Position numbers and translations under genes: made by a program
Notes under the pieces: model-generated
What the model saw: only the letters and a program-made list of their open reading frames with translations
Databases searched by the model: none
What the model was told of the DNA's origin: nothing
Part shown: one piece after another, positions 46,393 to 55,904 of the stretch
Numbering within the stretch: the stretch's first letter is position 1
Layout: each line of letters starts with the position of its first letter
Assembly: GCF_000308655.1 (NCBI RefSeq)
Contig: NZ_BAGC01000111.1
Location: 62,001 to 126,000 of the forward strand
Source: Nocardia niigatensis NBRC 100131
GTDB lineage: Bacteria > Actinomycetota > Actinomycetes > Mycobacteriales > Mycobacteriaceae
Direction of reading: 5' to 3'
Length of the DNA: 64,000 bases

Positions 46393-48435
46393 GTGTCGCA
46401 CACTGCTCAGACAACCGATCGGCCGCTGCGGACCCTGGTGCTCGGTGGCGCCCGGTCCGGGAAGTCGGCTTACGCGGAACAGTTGGTCGCGTCGGAGGCG
46501 GTGCGGTACGTAGCCACCGCGGTGGCCGACCCCGCCGACGCCGACTTCGCCGAACGCATTGCGGCGCACCGGGCTCGGCGTCCCGCGAACTGGACGATCG
46601 TGGAGGGCGACGCCGTCGCCGCACTCGCCGAAGCCACCCCTGTCACCCTGGTCGACGACCTCGGCACCTGGCTGACCGCGCGCCTGGACGCGCGTGCCGC
46701 CTGGGAGTCGCCGCGCGGAATCGTCGCGCCGGATATCGACGCGCTCGTCGACGCGGTGGCCGGATACCCGCAGCGCCTGATCATCGTCAGCCCCGAGGTG
46801 GGGCTCGGGGTCATCCCGGCCACCGCCTCCGGCCGGCTCTTCCGCGACGAGATCGGCACCCTGAACCAGCGGCTCGCGCAGGTCTGCGACGAGGTCTTCC
46901 TGGTGGTGGCCGGGCAGCCGGTACGAATCAAGCCGGACCTCGCCGCCATGCTCGCGACCGCGAATTCCGGCGCCGCAGTGGCGACTTCGGGCCAGGTGAC
47001 CGACGCCGCCGCAGAAGGCACTGAGGTGCAGCCGGTTTCGGCCGCCGTTGCCGCCGCAAGCAGTGCGGTTTCGGCCTCTTCAGCGGCCGGGACGGGCGAC
47101 GTGTCCGCTGCGGCTGCGCCGGGTGAAGGCGCGGCTGTTCTCGGAAGTGGTCCTGACAACACGGAACTCGGGATGACGGCCGCCGGGGCGATGACCGCGG
47201 CCGCTCTGGGCGCCACGGTGTCTGACGGCGCTGTCACTGCGCACGGCAACGCCGCGGCGGTCGAAGAGAGCTCCTCGACCGGCGATGCAGGTGCCACGCC
47301 AGTCGGCGCGGACGGGGCCGCGAGCATGCCCGGTGGGGCCTCTGACAGCCCGGTTCTCACCAAGCCCGTGCGGATTTCGTTCGGTCCGGTGCTGGGGCCG
47401 GATACGGCGGTGCGGCGGGCTGCCGAGGAGCGGCAGTTGCAGTTGACCAAGCCGGCGGGAGCGTTGGGGCGGTTGGAGAAGCTGGCGAACTGGGTGGCGG
47501 CGTGCCAGGGGGTGTGTCCGCCCAAGCAGTTCGAGCGGGCTCGGGTGGTGGTGTTCGCGGGTGATCACGGGGTGGCTCAGCACGGGGTGTCGGCGTATCC
47601 GAGTGAGGTGACCGGGCAGATGGTCGCCAACTTCCTGCACGGTGGGGCCGCGGTGAATGTGCTGGCGCGCTTGGCCGACGCGACGGTGCGGGTCGAGGAC
47701 ATCGCGGTGGATTCGGAGACCGCGCCGGAGATCTCGCGGCACAAGGTGCGGCGGTCCAGCGGCTCCATCGATCGGGAGGACGCGCTGACCGAGGCCGAGG
47801 TGCAGGCGGCCCTGGCGGCGGGCGCGACCATCGCCGACCAGGAAATCGATTCCGGCGCAGACCTTCTCATCGCCGGTGACATGGGCATCGGCAACACCAC
47901 GCCCGCCACCGTGCTGATCGCGGCCATCACCGACACCGAGCCGGTGATCGCGGTGGGCCGCGGCACCGGTGTCGACGACGCCGGGTGGATCCGCAAGACC
48001 GCCGCCGTTCGCGACGCCATGTGGCGGGCGCGCCCGGTGGTCAAGGATCCGGTTGCCCTGCTGCGCACCGCATCCGGCGCCGACTTCGCCGCGATGGCGG
48101 GCTTCCTCGCCCGCGCCGCGGCCCGCCGCACCCCGGTCATCCTGGACGGCGTCGTCGTCACCGCGGCCGCTCTGGTCGCCGACCAGCTGGCTCCGGGCGC
48201 CCGCGCCTGGTGGGTGGCCGGTCACCGCTCCAGCGAGCCCTCCCACACCATCGCCCTCCAGCGCCTCGACCTCGAGCCCCTGGTCGACATGAGCATGCGC
48301 CTGGGGGAGGGTTCCGGTGCGGTCGCGGCCCTGCCGCTGCTCCGCGCCGCCGTCGCCACCCTCGGCGAAATGGCGACCTTCGACTCCGCCGGAGTCAGCA
48401 CCGCCGACACGGGCACCGAAGCCGCCGGTGCCTAG
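46393..48435 (+). CDS. CobU-CobT fusion: cobinamide kinase/guanylyltransferase plus DMB phosphoribosyltransferase
   Basis: A 680-residue bifunctional enzyme. Residues 1-190 are CobU (P-loop LGGARSGKS; GLGVIPATASGRLFRDEIG). A low-complexity Ala/Gly/Ser linker spans about 191-325. Residues 326-680 are CobT (LTKPAGALGRLEKLA, VFAGDHGVAQHGVSAYPSEV, IAGDMGIGNTTPA, LDGVVVTAAAL, HRSSEP). Together they activate cobinamide and attach the lower base. In M. tuberculosis cobU and cobT are separate genes. Start GTG 46393 has a -10 6 nt before. cobS follows after 87 bases. Confidence 0.9.
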   Translation: MSHTAQTTDRPLRTLVLGGARSGKSAYAEQLVASEAVRYVATAVADPADADFAERIAAHRARRPANWTIVEGDAVAALAEATPVTLVDDLGTWLTARLDARAAWESPRGIVAPDIDALVDAVAGYPQRLIIVSPEVGLGVIPATASGRLFRDEIGTLNQRLAQVCDEVFLVVAGQPVRIKPDLAAMLATANSGAAVATSGQVTDAAAEGTEVQPVSAAVAAASSAVSASSAAGTGDVSAAAAPGEGAAVLGSGPDNTELGMTAAGAMTAAALGATVSDGAVTAHGNAAAVEESSSTGDAGATPVGADGAASMPGGASDSPVLTKPVRISFGPVLGPDTAVRRAAEERQLQLTKPAGALGRLEKLANWVAACQGVCPPKQFERARVVVFAGDHGVAQHGVSAYPSEVTGQMVANFLHGGAAVNVLARLADATVRVEDIAVDSETAPEISRHKVRRSSGSIDREDALTEAEVQAALAAGATIADQEIDSGADLLIAGDMGIGNTTPATVLIAAITDTEPVIAVGRGTGVDDAGWIRKTAAVRDAMWRARPVVKDPVALLRTASGADFAAMAGFLARAAARRTPVILDGVVVTAAALVADQLAPGARAWWVAGHRSSEPSHTIALQRLDLEPLVDMSMRLGEGSGAVAALPLLRAAVATLGEMATFDSAGVSTADTGTEAAGA

Positions 48436-48522
48436 CTACCCGCCGATCGCGGCATCGAGTCACGCAACGCGAGACGCGATGCCGCACAACCCGGCCGGGC
48501 GCGCCGGACTCCGGGTGACCCC

Positions 48523-49269
48523 GTGAACGGGGTCCGGCTGGCGGTCTCGTGGTTGACCGTGTTGCCGGTGCGGGGGCCCGAGGAGGTGGATCGTGCGGTT
48601 GCCGGGCGCGCGATCGGCTGGGCGCCGCTGGTCGGGGTATTGCTCGGGGCTGGGGCTGCCGGATCGCTGTGGGGGCTGGGCGAGTTGGGGGCCTCGGGGC
48701 TGCTGGCCGGGTTCGTGGTGGTGGCCGGGCTGGCTTTGATCACGCGGGGGATGCATATCGACGGGCTGGCCGACACCATGGACGGGCTCGGGAGTTACGG
48801 GCCGCCGGAGCGGGCCCGGGAGATCATGAAGAGCGGTGGGGCGGGGCCGTTCGGGGTGGCGGCGCTGGTGTTCGCGCTCGGGATTCAAGCGGTTTCGCTG
48901 GGAGCCTTGGCCGCGAACAGCCGGTGGCTCGCCGTGGTGATCGCGGTCGCCGTGGGGCGAGTCGCGGTGGTGCTGGCCGGTCGGCGCGGAATCGACGCCG
49001 CGCCGGGAGCCGGATTCGGAGCGCTGGTGGCTGGGACGCAGCATCCCGCGCTGGGATTCGTCTGGGGCGGGATCGCATGTCTCGCCGCGATATTCGCGAC
49101 CGGAAATCCGTGGCAGGGGCCGCTGGCCGTGTTCGTGGCGCTGGCGGCTTCGATGCTGCTGGCACGGCACTGTGTCCGGCGATTCGGCGGCCTCAATGGC
49201 GATGTGCTCGGTGCCGCCCTCGAAGTGAGCGTCACCATCGCCGCCGCGGTGTTGTCCTTCGCCCGCTAG
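48523..49269 (+). CDS. cobS: cobalamin synthase
   Basis: A 248-residue integral membrane enzyme that joins the activated corrin ring and alpha-ribazole. HIDGLADTMDGLGS, the Mg-binding CobS signature, is near residue 83, followed by FGVAALVF and several membrane helices. Start GTG 48523. It lies 87 bases after cobU-cobT. Length is normal. Confidence 0.92.
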   Translation: MNGVRLAVSWLTVLPVRGPEEVDRAVAGRAIGWAPLVGVLLGAGAAGSLWGLGELGASGLLAGFVVVAGLALITRGMHIDGLADTMDGLGSYGPPERAREIMKSGGAGPFGVAALVFALGIQAVSLGALAANSRWLAVVIAVAVGRVAVVLAGRRGIDAAPGAGFGALVAGTQHPALGFVWGGIACLAAIFATGNPWQGPLAVFVALAASMLLARHCVRRFGGLNGDVLGAALEVSVTIAAAVLSFAR

Positions 49270-49676
49270 CCGCAGGCTCGCGGGGCGGTTGCCGACCGCA
49301 GGGGCCAGATCGTCGAGGTTCCGAAGGACACGCGGCGATGGTCGGGCGCGTCGGCGAGCCGGGCCGGAACCGGTGCGGAGGCGGCGCAGATCGTGCACTG
49401 CCGCGTTCGGCGATCTCCCTCCGAGGGCGCCCTGCCCAGCCGGCCTGGATCAGCCCTGCGACGGGGAGTGGGTCAATTCGATCAGCGGTGGGGCGGGTGG
49501 CACGAGTTGTCGGGCCTGGCGTGCACGCGTCGGCACGAGCGCGAGCGACAGCGGCACTTGCCCGGATCGACGGGTTGCCGGGATGCACGAATTCGAGGGA
49601 AACGCGGTGCGGGTTGCCGGCCAGAAGGAGGTAGAGGCGCGAATCCATCGCGCCGCCTCACTCCTAGGAGCTCACC
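49270..49676. other. intergenic, no supported gene
   Basis: About 400 bases between cobS and the small secreted protein. Open frames on both strands are Arg/Pro-rich and lack a binding site. A real AGGAG site ends it, for the next gene. Confidence 0.4.
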
Positions 49677-50078
49677 ATGGTACGGATGCGAGCGGGTTTG
49701 GCAGTGGTCGCGATCGCCGGGGCGGTCGTCGCGGGGGCTGGGTCCGCGTTGGCGGATACGCCCTCCTCGGGCGACACGGTCGTTCTGGTTCCGGGTGGTC
49801 AGGAGGTGCGGCCCGACTCGGTCGAGCTGACCCCGGCCGATGCGGGGGATCTTGTCACCGGCATCACCTGGGTGTACTGGGGTCACGGCAATGCGTTCGG
49901 CGTGGGGACCGAGACCGTCAAGACGTGCCGGCCCAGTTGTGTGGACGGCGGTTCCACCAGGGCGCCCGTGGTGATCAGGTTGAGTGACGCGAAGCCGCTC
50001 GCGGATCAGGGAAACAAGTACTTCGCGCGGGCTACGGTTTATGGTGTGTTCGATAGCCACAGTGTTGCTCTGCGGTAG
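49677..50078 (+). CDS. small secreted protein
   Basis: A 133-residue protein with a signal peptide (MVRMRAGLAVVAIAGAVVAG..., cleavage near ALA) and two close Cys (KTCRPSC) in a beta-rich mature part (GITWVYWGHGNAF). An AGGAG site sits 6 nt before the ATG. No family is recognised. Confidence 0.72.
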   Translation: MVRMRAGLAVVAIAGAVVAGAGSALADTPSSGDTVVLVPGGQEVRPDSVELTPADAGDLVTGITWVYWGHGNAFGVGTETVKTCRPSCVDGGSTRAPVVIRLSDAKPLADQGNKYFARATVYGVFDSHSVALR

Positions 50079-50123
50079 GAGCCGGCCGCCCGAGACCCAG
50101 GACCCCCGAGCCAGGAGGCGCAG

Positions 50124-50633
50124 GTGCATGTTCCGGATTCGGAGCATGACTTCTTCGCGGTGGTGTTCGACGCGCACTACCGGCGCATCGTGGCGTACGC
50201 CCGTCGCCGCGTCGATGCCGCGGTCGCCGATGACATTGCGGCGGAGACGTTTCTGCGGGTCTGGCGCAAGCTCGACGACGTGCCGCGCGACGACTTTCCG
50301 GTGGGCGCCCTGCCCTGGATCTACGGCATCGCACGGCACGTCCTGCTGGAATCCGCGCGGGGCGAGCGCCGCCGTGACGGTCTGGCCGCACGCATCGGCA
50401 CGGTGGATCCGCCTCGCGCCGTGCACGATCCGGCCACCGAGGACGCCATCGTCGTCGGCCGCGCCCTGCGCTCACTGCCCGAACTCGACCGGGAGATCCT
50501 GCGTCTGCACGCCTGGGAGGACCTCGATGCCGCCGAGATCGCCGCGGTCCTCGGCTGCCCGGTGACCACCGCCCGGGTACGCCTGCACCGCGCCCGCAAG
50601 CGCCTGGCCCAGCGGCTGAAGGAGACCTCGTGA
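50124..50633 (+). CDS. ECF-type RNA polymerase sigma factor
   Basis: A 169-residue sigma-70 family factor. Region 2 is visible as YRRIVAYARRRVDAAVADDIAAETFLRVW and region 4 as LRSLPELDREILRLHAWEDLDAAEIAAVLGCPVTTARVRLHRAR with a clear HTH. GTG 50124 follows AGGAGG. The next gene starts at GTGA overlap with its stop, so the two are coupled; the partner should be a membrane anti-sigma-like protein. Confidence 0.88.
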   Translation: MHVPDSEHDFFAVVFDAHYRRIVAYARRRVDAAVADDIAAETFLRVWRKLDDVPRDDFPVGALPWIYGIARHVLLESARGERRRDGLAARIGTVDPPRAVHDPATEDAIVVGRALRSLPELDREILRLHAWEDLDAAEIAAVLGCPVTTARVRLHRARKRLAQRLKETS

Positions 50634-51979
50634 ACGACCGGGACCACGGCCGGAACGACTCGGACCACGGCCTCGATGACAGCGTCCTCGACCGGCTGCG
50701 TCGAGCCGATCCACTCGCCGGCACGAATCTGGACACTCCGGCCGATCGTGACCGTGCCGCAGCGCTTTTCGCCCGGATCACCGCTGAGTCCCGTGCGGCA
50801 GGCGAAGGGCCGCGGTCCGAGGGGGACGGCGACGAGCTGTCGCGGCGGCGGGGTGCGCGGTCGTCATGGGTGCTGGGGCTGGCGGCGGCTGTGGTGGTGA
50901 TCGCGGTGGCGGTGGCGTTCCTGGTGTTGCCGAATCTGTTCCGGGACAACACCGCCACCGCGTCGGCGGCGGAACTGTTGCGGGACGCGGCGACGGCTAC
51001 CGCGTCGAATCCGGCTGGTTTTCAGCGGATTCCGGGGCAGGCAAGTGCGTATCAGCAGGTGATGCACAGTACGGTCCACCAAGGGCCGGGGTATCGGTAC
51101 AGCATCGACTCCACGGTGCGGACCGAGGTTCGTGCGGGTGGCCAGGCTGTTATCGAAACCACCACGGGGGAACCGCATTTCGTCGACGAGGCCTCTCGCA
51201 AGGCGTGGGTGGCCGCGGGGAGCCCGCCATTGACCGGGCCGGTTCCGGGTACGAGCACCGTGACGCAGCCGCTGGTGTACCAACTCGGCGGGCAGATGCT
51301 GTCCTGGGCGCAGCTCGGGGCGCTGCCGACCGGCGTGGTGACGCTTGTCGGAGCGCTGACGGCGACCGCGCTGCAGCAGTCCGTGTACCGATCGGCGGTG
51401 CAGTTGCTGCAAGCGCCCGCGGTGCCGGCGGCGCTGCAGGCGGCGTTGTATCGGGTGCTCGCGGAGCAGCCGGGGCTGACAGCAACCGAACATGCTGGGG
51501 CGGTGAGCATTTCGCGGGCGGGCGAACCCGCCTTTACCTTCGACCGGGCCACCGGGCAGCTGCTGCGCGTCGATCGGTCCACGCCCTCGGATCCGAGCAC
51601 CGTCATCCAGTCGGCGGGTCTGACTCCCTGCGTCGCACCGTTGTCGGCCCCGGCACCGTCCGAGATCTACATCGGATGTGCCACTGGCGCATACATTCTC
51701 GACAAGCTGCACTGGACCGGCTGGGGCGAGAACCAGGCCACCGCCACCGGCACCGCGGGCCTGCGCGACTGCACGCCGAACTGTGCCGCCGGCCCGACCA
51801 CTGTCACTCCGGTCGAGGTCACCATCGGTCAACCGCAAACCTGTGGCTACAACTTGCGCATCTACACGCGCGTGGATATGCGCTATCCGAAACCTGTCAA
51901 GGGGCTCGTGAACGGCGGTACCGGACCCGATCGTTCCGGTACCGCGGATTGGTGGAATCTGGCCTGCCCCAAGGGATGA
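50630..51979 (+). CDS. membrane protein coupled to the sigma factor (CU044_5270-type)
   Basis: A 449-residue protein. The N-terminal 75 residues are hydrophilic and acidic (NDRDHGRNDSDHGLDD), followed by one membrane helix (SSWVLGLAAAVVVIAVAVAFLVL) and a large extracellular domain with Cys pairs (TPCVAPLS, IGCATGAY, LRDCTPNCAAG, QTCGYNL). The GTGA overlap with the sigma gene indicates they work together, with the cytoplasmic tail probably binding the sigma factor (inference). It resembles the actinobacterial CU044_5270 family. Confidence 0.78.
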   Translation: MNDRDHGRNDSDHGLDDSVLDRLRRADPLAGTNLDTPADRDRAAALFARITAESRAAGEGPRSEGDGDELSRRRGARSSWVLGLAAAVVVIAVAVAFLVLPNLFRDNTATASAAELLRDAATATASNPAGFQRIPGQASAYQQVMHSTVHQGPGYRYSIDSTVRTEVRAGGQAVIETTTGEPHFVDEASRKAWVAAGSPPLTGPVPGTSTVTQPLVYQLGGQMLSWAQLGALPTGVVTLVGALTATALQQSVYRSAVQLLQAPAVPAALQAALYRVLAEQPGLTATEHAGAVSISRAGEPAFTFDRATGQLLRVDRSTPSDPSTVIQSAGLTPCVAPLSAPAPSEIYIGCATGAYILDKLHWTGWGENQATATGTAGLRDCTPNCAAGPTTVTPVEVTIGQPQTCGYNLRIYTRVDMRYPKPVKGLVNGGTGPDRSGTADWWNLACPKG

Positions 51980-51981
51980 TC

Positions 51982-52661
51982 ATGGTCGGCGTTCGTTCGT
52001 AGAACTTCGCTGGACCGGCGAACGGAACACATTCGGATGCAACGGATCTCACGATTCCCGCGCCGAACCCGACCCCGCTCGCGGTCGGGCCCGCCGCGAC
52101 GCCGGCCGCCGGGCCCAATGCGCTCGGCGGCCTGCTCGGCGTGAACTCGGGCAGCGCGCTCACCGCCTGCGCGGGCAGCGCCGTGGTCGGCAGTGCCGCA
52201 CTGGGATTGGGCATCCTCGCCGGCAGCGGCATGGGATCCGGCCTGATCGGCCCCGGTTTCGTGCCCGGCTCCAGCGGCCTGGCAGGTCCCGGATCGGCCG
52301 GTGCGGGCAGCGTGATGGCGGGTAGCGCCGCGACCGGCAGCGCTCTCCTGACCTGCATGCTCCTGCTGCCCGTCCCGATGCCGCCGGAACCCGGTATCCC
52401 CCTGGAGATTCCGAGCCCCCGGCCGTCGTCCCGGCCGCCGCGCCGATCCTCGCACCCGTCCCCGTGGTGATTCCACCCGCCCCCGCGCCGATTCCGCCGC
52501 TCCCACCGCCACCGCCACTCCGGGTCGAGTACGCAGCCCCCGCCCCATCGGAGCAGCGGATCCCCCTGACCGCCCTCCAGGTCATGACGGTCATGATCAT
52601 CACCATCATCGCCGGTGCGCGCGCCCGTCTCGCTCGCGCGCACCGCGGCGCGGTCGGCTAA
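51982..52661 (+). pseudogene. Gly/Ala- and Pro-rich membrane protein gene, disrupted
   Basis: An in-frame ATG at 51982 is followed by TAG at 52000. The same frame then reads on through a Gly/Ala/Ser-rich stretch (ACAGSAVVGSAALGLGILAG, AGSAATGSALLTC) to 52470. A second frame continues from about 52413 with EPPAVVPAAAPILAPVPVVI, a polyproline stretch and a final hydrophobic helix (LQVMTVMIITIIAGARARL). One missing C near 52411 would join the two. The sequence thus fits one gene with a stop codon and a -1 frameshift. Translation on the opposite strand is Arg/Gly-rich and looks like a shadow. Confidence 0.45.
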
Positions 52662-52668
52662 CCGGAAG

Positions 52669-54102
52669 TCAGGAGAGCTTCTCCAGTTTCGGAACCTGCC
52701 ACTTCCCGTTCAGCACCTCGTCTTTCGGCGCGTACAGCCGCAGGGTCAGCGAGAACGGGCCGGACTCCGGAATCGGCAGCCAGTGCCCGGCCGGGACGCC
52801 GGCCCCGGGTTCGGCGTTCTGGACGGCGATCTCGACGTTGCCGTCGGAGTCCGGGGTGAGCGGGACCTTGTGCCCGACCGTGTAGATGCCCGCCGGGTTC
52901 TGCGCCAGATAGCTCTCGCCGTCATAGGCGGTGAGCGACCAGAAGGCACCGACCGGCGGCAGCTCGTCCTGGGCGAAGGTCAGCCGGAAGCGGTCGCCGC
53001 TCTCGGCGGTCGCGTTGATCGTCGGATACACGGCGTCCCGGGGCAGATTCGCGCCCAGGCCGACCGAGGCGACCAGCGCGCGCAGCGCGTAATCGGTCCC
53101 GTAGGCCCCGACATTGAGGTCGAAGGTCCAGCCGTTCTGGTTCTGGGCCTTGGGATCCCGATAGGCGGCGATGCGCTTGCGGGCCTCGGTGACCGCGGCG
53201 GTCAGCACGTTCACCGTGTTCGCGGAGACCGTGCCGCCCGGTTTGATGCCGATGGCGGCGAACCGCTTCAGCACGGGGCTGTCCTCGGCCGCGGGCGGAT
53301 CGAGCGCCATGAGCGCGCACATGCGGTTGAAGAACGTGGGGCCGTCCATCTTCGCCACCAGCTGGGCGGGCGAGCCGCCCCCCGTCGCCTGGGAACCCGG
53401 CCCGCCCTGCACCGCGTGCGGGTCGGCGTTCCAGACGCTGAGCGGAGCCAGCTTCAGCTTCTGTTGCAGGGCGCGCACGTTCGGAACATCCTTGTCGCCC
53501 TTGTACTCGATGCGCCCGAGCAACCAGGTGGTATTGGTCGGCATGGCCAGCTGGGTCATGCCGTCGGGCACCATGCCCTGCCACCCCGGACCGGTGACCA
53601 GGTACGTGTACGGCGGGTGCGCGGCCCCGTCCGTCAGGCGCGGGTTCGCGCTGCCGGGATCGTGCACCGTATTGGTCCAGGCGTCCATGAACTGCATGAG
53701 CCAGTACCGGCCGGATTCGATGGCCGGCACCTGCACCACCATCGGCTCGGCGCGCAGGTCGAGCCAGGCCTGCGAGTAGAGGGTGTCCAGATTGAGCCGG
53801 ACCACCTGTTTCTCCTCGGGCGTCGGCGGGTCCTGATGCACGAATTCGTTGTCCGGGCCGCCGGTTTGGCGGGTGACGTCCATCAGGACCAGCGGAAAGC
53901 CGAACACGTAGGCGTCGGTCGCGATGTCCTTGGGACCGGTGGACGCCGGGGTGGTACTCGTGGACGATGCGTTGCTCGACGTGCCGCATGCCGTCAAACC
54001 CAGTGTGACCGCGGCGGCCGCGCCGAGCGCGAAGACCTGACGGCGCGAGAATCGCGCGGCGTCCCGGTTCGCGTCGTACGACAGGAAATCCCTCACTTCC
54101 AC
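52669..54102 (-). CDS. DUF1254/DUF1214-type lipoprotein
   Basis: A 477-residue exported protein. A twin-arginine-like start (SRRQVFALGAAAAVTLGLTAC) ends in the lipobox LTAC. Family features include YVFGFPLVLMD near residue 65, RLNLDTLYSQAWLDLRAEPM and the C-terminal DUF1214 part (FSLTLRLYAPKDEVLNG). Function of the family is not known. GTG 54102 follows AAAGGA closely; GTG 54096 is an alternative. It diverges from the amidohydrolase across 123 bases with a clear -10 and dyad repeats. Confidence 0.82.
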   Translation of the reverse strand: MEVRDFLSYDANRDAARFSRRQVFALGAAAAVTLGLTACGTSSNASSTSTTPASTGPKDIATDAYVFGFPLVLMDVTRQTGGPDNEFVHQDPPTPEEKQVVRLNLDTLYSQAWLDLRAEPMVVQVPAIESGRYWLMQFMDAWTNTVHDPGSANPRLTDGAAHPPYTYLVTGPGWQGMVPDGMTQLAMPTNTTWLLGRIEYKGDKDVPNVRALQQKLKLAPLSVWNADPHAVQGGPGSQATGGGSPAQLVAKMDGPTFFNRMCALMALDPPAAEDSPVLKRFAAIGIKPGGTVSANTVNVLTAAVTEARKRIAAYRDPKAQNQNGWTFDLNVGAYGTDYALRALVASVGLGANLPRDAVYPTINATAESGDRFRLTFAQDELPPVGAFWSLTAYDGESYLAQNPAGIYTVGHKVPLTPDSDGNVEIAVQNAEPGAGVPAGHWLPIPESGPFSLTLRLYAPKDEVLNGKWQVPKLEKLS

Positions 54103-54154
54103 AGTTCCTTTCCCGACGGTGTGATGACCAATTCGTGAATGTCCTGCACTCTAT

Positions 54155-54193
54155 TGCAGAGTCACTGCAACTATAATGGCTAACCATTGGTTA
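54155..54193 (+). promoter_or_regulatory. promoter and operator-like dyads between DUF1254 lipoprotein and amidohydrolase
   Basis: TATAAT at 54172-54177 is a consensus -10. Two dyads flank it: TTGCAG-5-CTGCAA upstream (54155-54171) and TAACCA-T-TGGTTA downstream (54181-54193). The positions suit a repressor acting on one or both divergent genes. Confidence 0.5.
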
Positions 54194-54225
54194 CCGTACT
54201 GCCGCGGCAACGAAGGAGCACGAAT

Positions 54226-55845
54226 ATGAGCTCGGCCGACTCGATTTTCACCGGTGGACCGATCATCACCGTCGACCCGAATCACCCGAATCCCACCCAC
54301 GTCGCCGTGCGCGACGGCCGGATCATCGCGGTCGGCGGGGACGAGGTCCTGGATCGGCGCGACGGCGGCACCGAGATGATCGACCTCGGCGGCCGCGCCC
54401 TGCTACCGGGATTCGTTGAGGCGCACACCCATCCGACGCAGGACCAGATGATGTTCACCGACCTGGTCGTCGACATCCGCCCGGTCACCACCTGTCCGAC
54501 CGCCGAGGACGTGCTGCGGACCATCAAACAGGAACTGGCCGCCGCGCCCGCCGGACGACCGCTCATCTTCTACGGCTGGGACGTGCTGTTGCAGCCGGGG
54601 CTGCCCGATCCGACCCTCGCGTGGCTGGACGAGCTCGGCCCCGAGCGGCCGATCATCATCTGGCAGAACTCCGGCCACTTGGCCTGGTCCAACACTGTCG
54701 CCATGAAGAACGCCGGACTCTACGACGCCACTCCGAATCCGGTGGGCGGCAGCCTCGATCGGGATGCCGACGGACATCTCACCGGCAAGGTCTACGAGGC
54801 GCCCGGCGTGCTCGCGGTGGCCGGGCCCATCCTGTTCGGCGCGCTCTCCGGGCCCGAGGCGCTGGCGAAGCAGCAGGCGAGCCTGGCCGCGCGCGGCGTC
54901 ACGCTGTGCAGCGACATGGGATTCTCGCCCCTGATGCGGCCCCTGGTCGCCGCCCTGTACGAGCAGAATCTCGCCAAGGTCCGCATGCGTGTGTACGAAA
55001 TGTCCACGACCGCACTGAAAACCGACTACCCGCTGGTCAACGGCGACGACCTGTTCCAGCAGATCGGCATCAAGGTGTGGGTCGACGGCTCCCCGTGGGT
55101 CGGCAATATCGACACCTCCTTCCCGTACCTGAACACCCCCGCCACCGCGGCGCTGGGCTTCGGCCACGACCACCGCGGGCACGCCAACTACACCGAGGAG
55201 CAACTCGACGAGATCGTCGGCGCCTACTACCCGCAGGGCTGGCAGATCGCCTGCCACGTGCACGGCGACCTGGGCGTCGACAAGATCCTCGACACCTACG
55301 AGAGGGCCCTCACCGCCCATCCCCGTCCGGATCACCGTCTGCGCCTGGAACATTGCGGCGCCATGACCGCGGCCCAGTACCGCCGCGCCGCCCGCCTCGG
55401 CGTCACCTGCAGCCTGTTCGTGGGCCACCTCTACTACTGGGGCGACGTCCTCGAGGACGATCTGTTCGGGACGGACCACGGTGGCCACTGGGTCCGCGTC
55501 AAGTCCGCCATGGACGCCGGCATCCGCGTCTCCTTCCACAACGACAGCCCCGTCACGCGGGAGGAGCCGCTCCGCAATATGGCCGTCGCCGTCACCCGCA
55601 AATCCCGTAGCGGCCGCGTCCTGGCCCCCGAGGAACGCATTACGGTCGACCGGGCGCTCGAAGCCCAGACCATCAACCCGGCGTGGCAGCTGTTCGCCGA
55701 GAACATCGCCGGATCGATCACACCCGGCAAGTATGCCGATCTCGTTGTGCTCGACCGCGATCCGCGCGCCACCCCCGCCGATGGCTGGGCCGCCATCGGC
55801 GTCCACACCACGTATCTGGCGGGCACGCCGACCTACCAGTCCTGA
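54226..55845 (+). CDS. amidohydrolase, YtcJ-like
   Basis: A 539-residue metal-dependent hydrolase of the amidohydrolase superfamily. FVEAHTHPTQ (HxH) near residue 60, ACHVHGDLG, RLEHCGAM, SFHNDSPV (Asp) and GSITPGKYADLVVLDRD at the end are all visible. AAGGAG 7 nt upstream sets ATG 54226; earlier in-frame GTG 54187 has none. The substrate is unknown. It converges with asnB across a terminator. Confidence 0.88.
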   Translation: MSSADSIFTGGPIITVDPNHPNPTHVAVRDGRIIAVGGDEVLDRRDGGTEMIDLGGRALLPGFVEAHTHPTQDQMMFTDLVVDIRPVTTCPTAEDVLRTIKQELAAAPAGRPLIFYGWDVLLQPGLPDPTLAWLDELGPERPIIIWQNSGHLAWSNTVAMKNAGLYDATPNPVGGSLDRDADGHLTGKVYEAPGVLAVAGPILFGALSGPEALAKQQASLAARGVTLCSDMGFSPLMRPLVAALYEQNLAKVRMRVYEMSTTALKTDYPLVNGDDLFQQIGIKVWVDGSPWVGNIDTSFPYLNTPATAALGFGHDHRGHANYTEEQLDEIVGAYYPQGWQIACHVHGDLGVDKILDTYERALTAHPRPDHRLRLEHCGAMTAAQYRRAARLGVTCSLFVGHLYYWGDVLEDDLFGTDHGGHWVRVKSAMDAGIRVSFHNDSPVTREEPLRNMAVAVTRKSRSGRVLAPEERITVDRALEAQTINPAWQLFAENIAGSITPGKYADLVVLDRDPRATPADGWAAIGVHTTYLAGTPTYQS

Positions 55846-55860
55846 ACGGCCTCAACGCGA

Positions 55861-55892
55861 AGGGAGCGCCCTCCTGCCGGAAGGCGCTCCCT
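55861..55892. terminator. bidirectional hairpin between amidohydrolase and asnB
   Basis: 10-base arms (55861-55870 and 55883-55892) with a small inner stem, lying between two convergent genes. Confidence 0.65.
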
Positions 55893-55904
55893 CGTCGTAT
55901 CGGA

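Noticed and set aside
46393..48435. Possible cobalamin riboswitch upstream of cobU-cobT
   Set aside because: The gap is short and no B12-box-like sequence is seen; the start looks leaderless.
49289..49987. Frames over the cobS-secreted protein gap
   Set aside because: Arg/Pro/Ala-rich on both strands, no binding site.
52141..52470. Minus-strand frames over the Gly/Ala-rich gene
   Set aside because: Gly/Arg-rich composition without a binding site; the plus strand has hydrophobic helices and polyproline that make sense as a protein.
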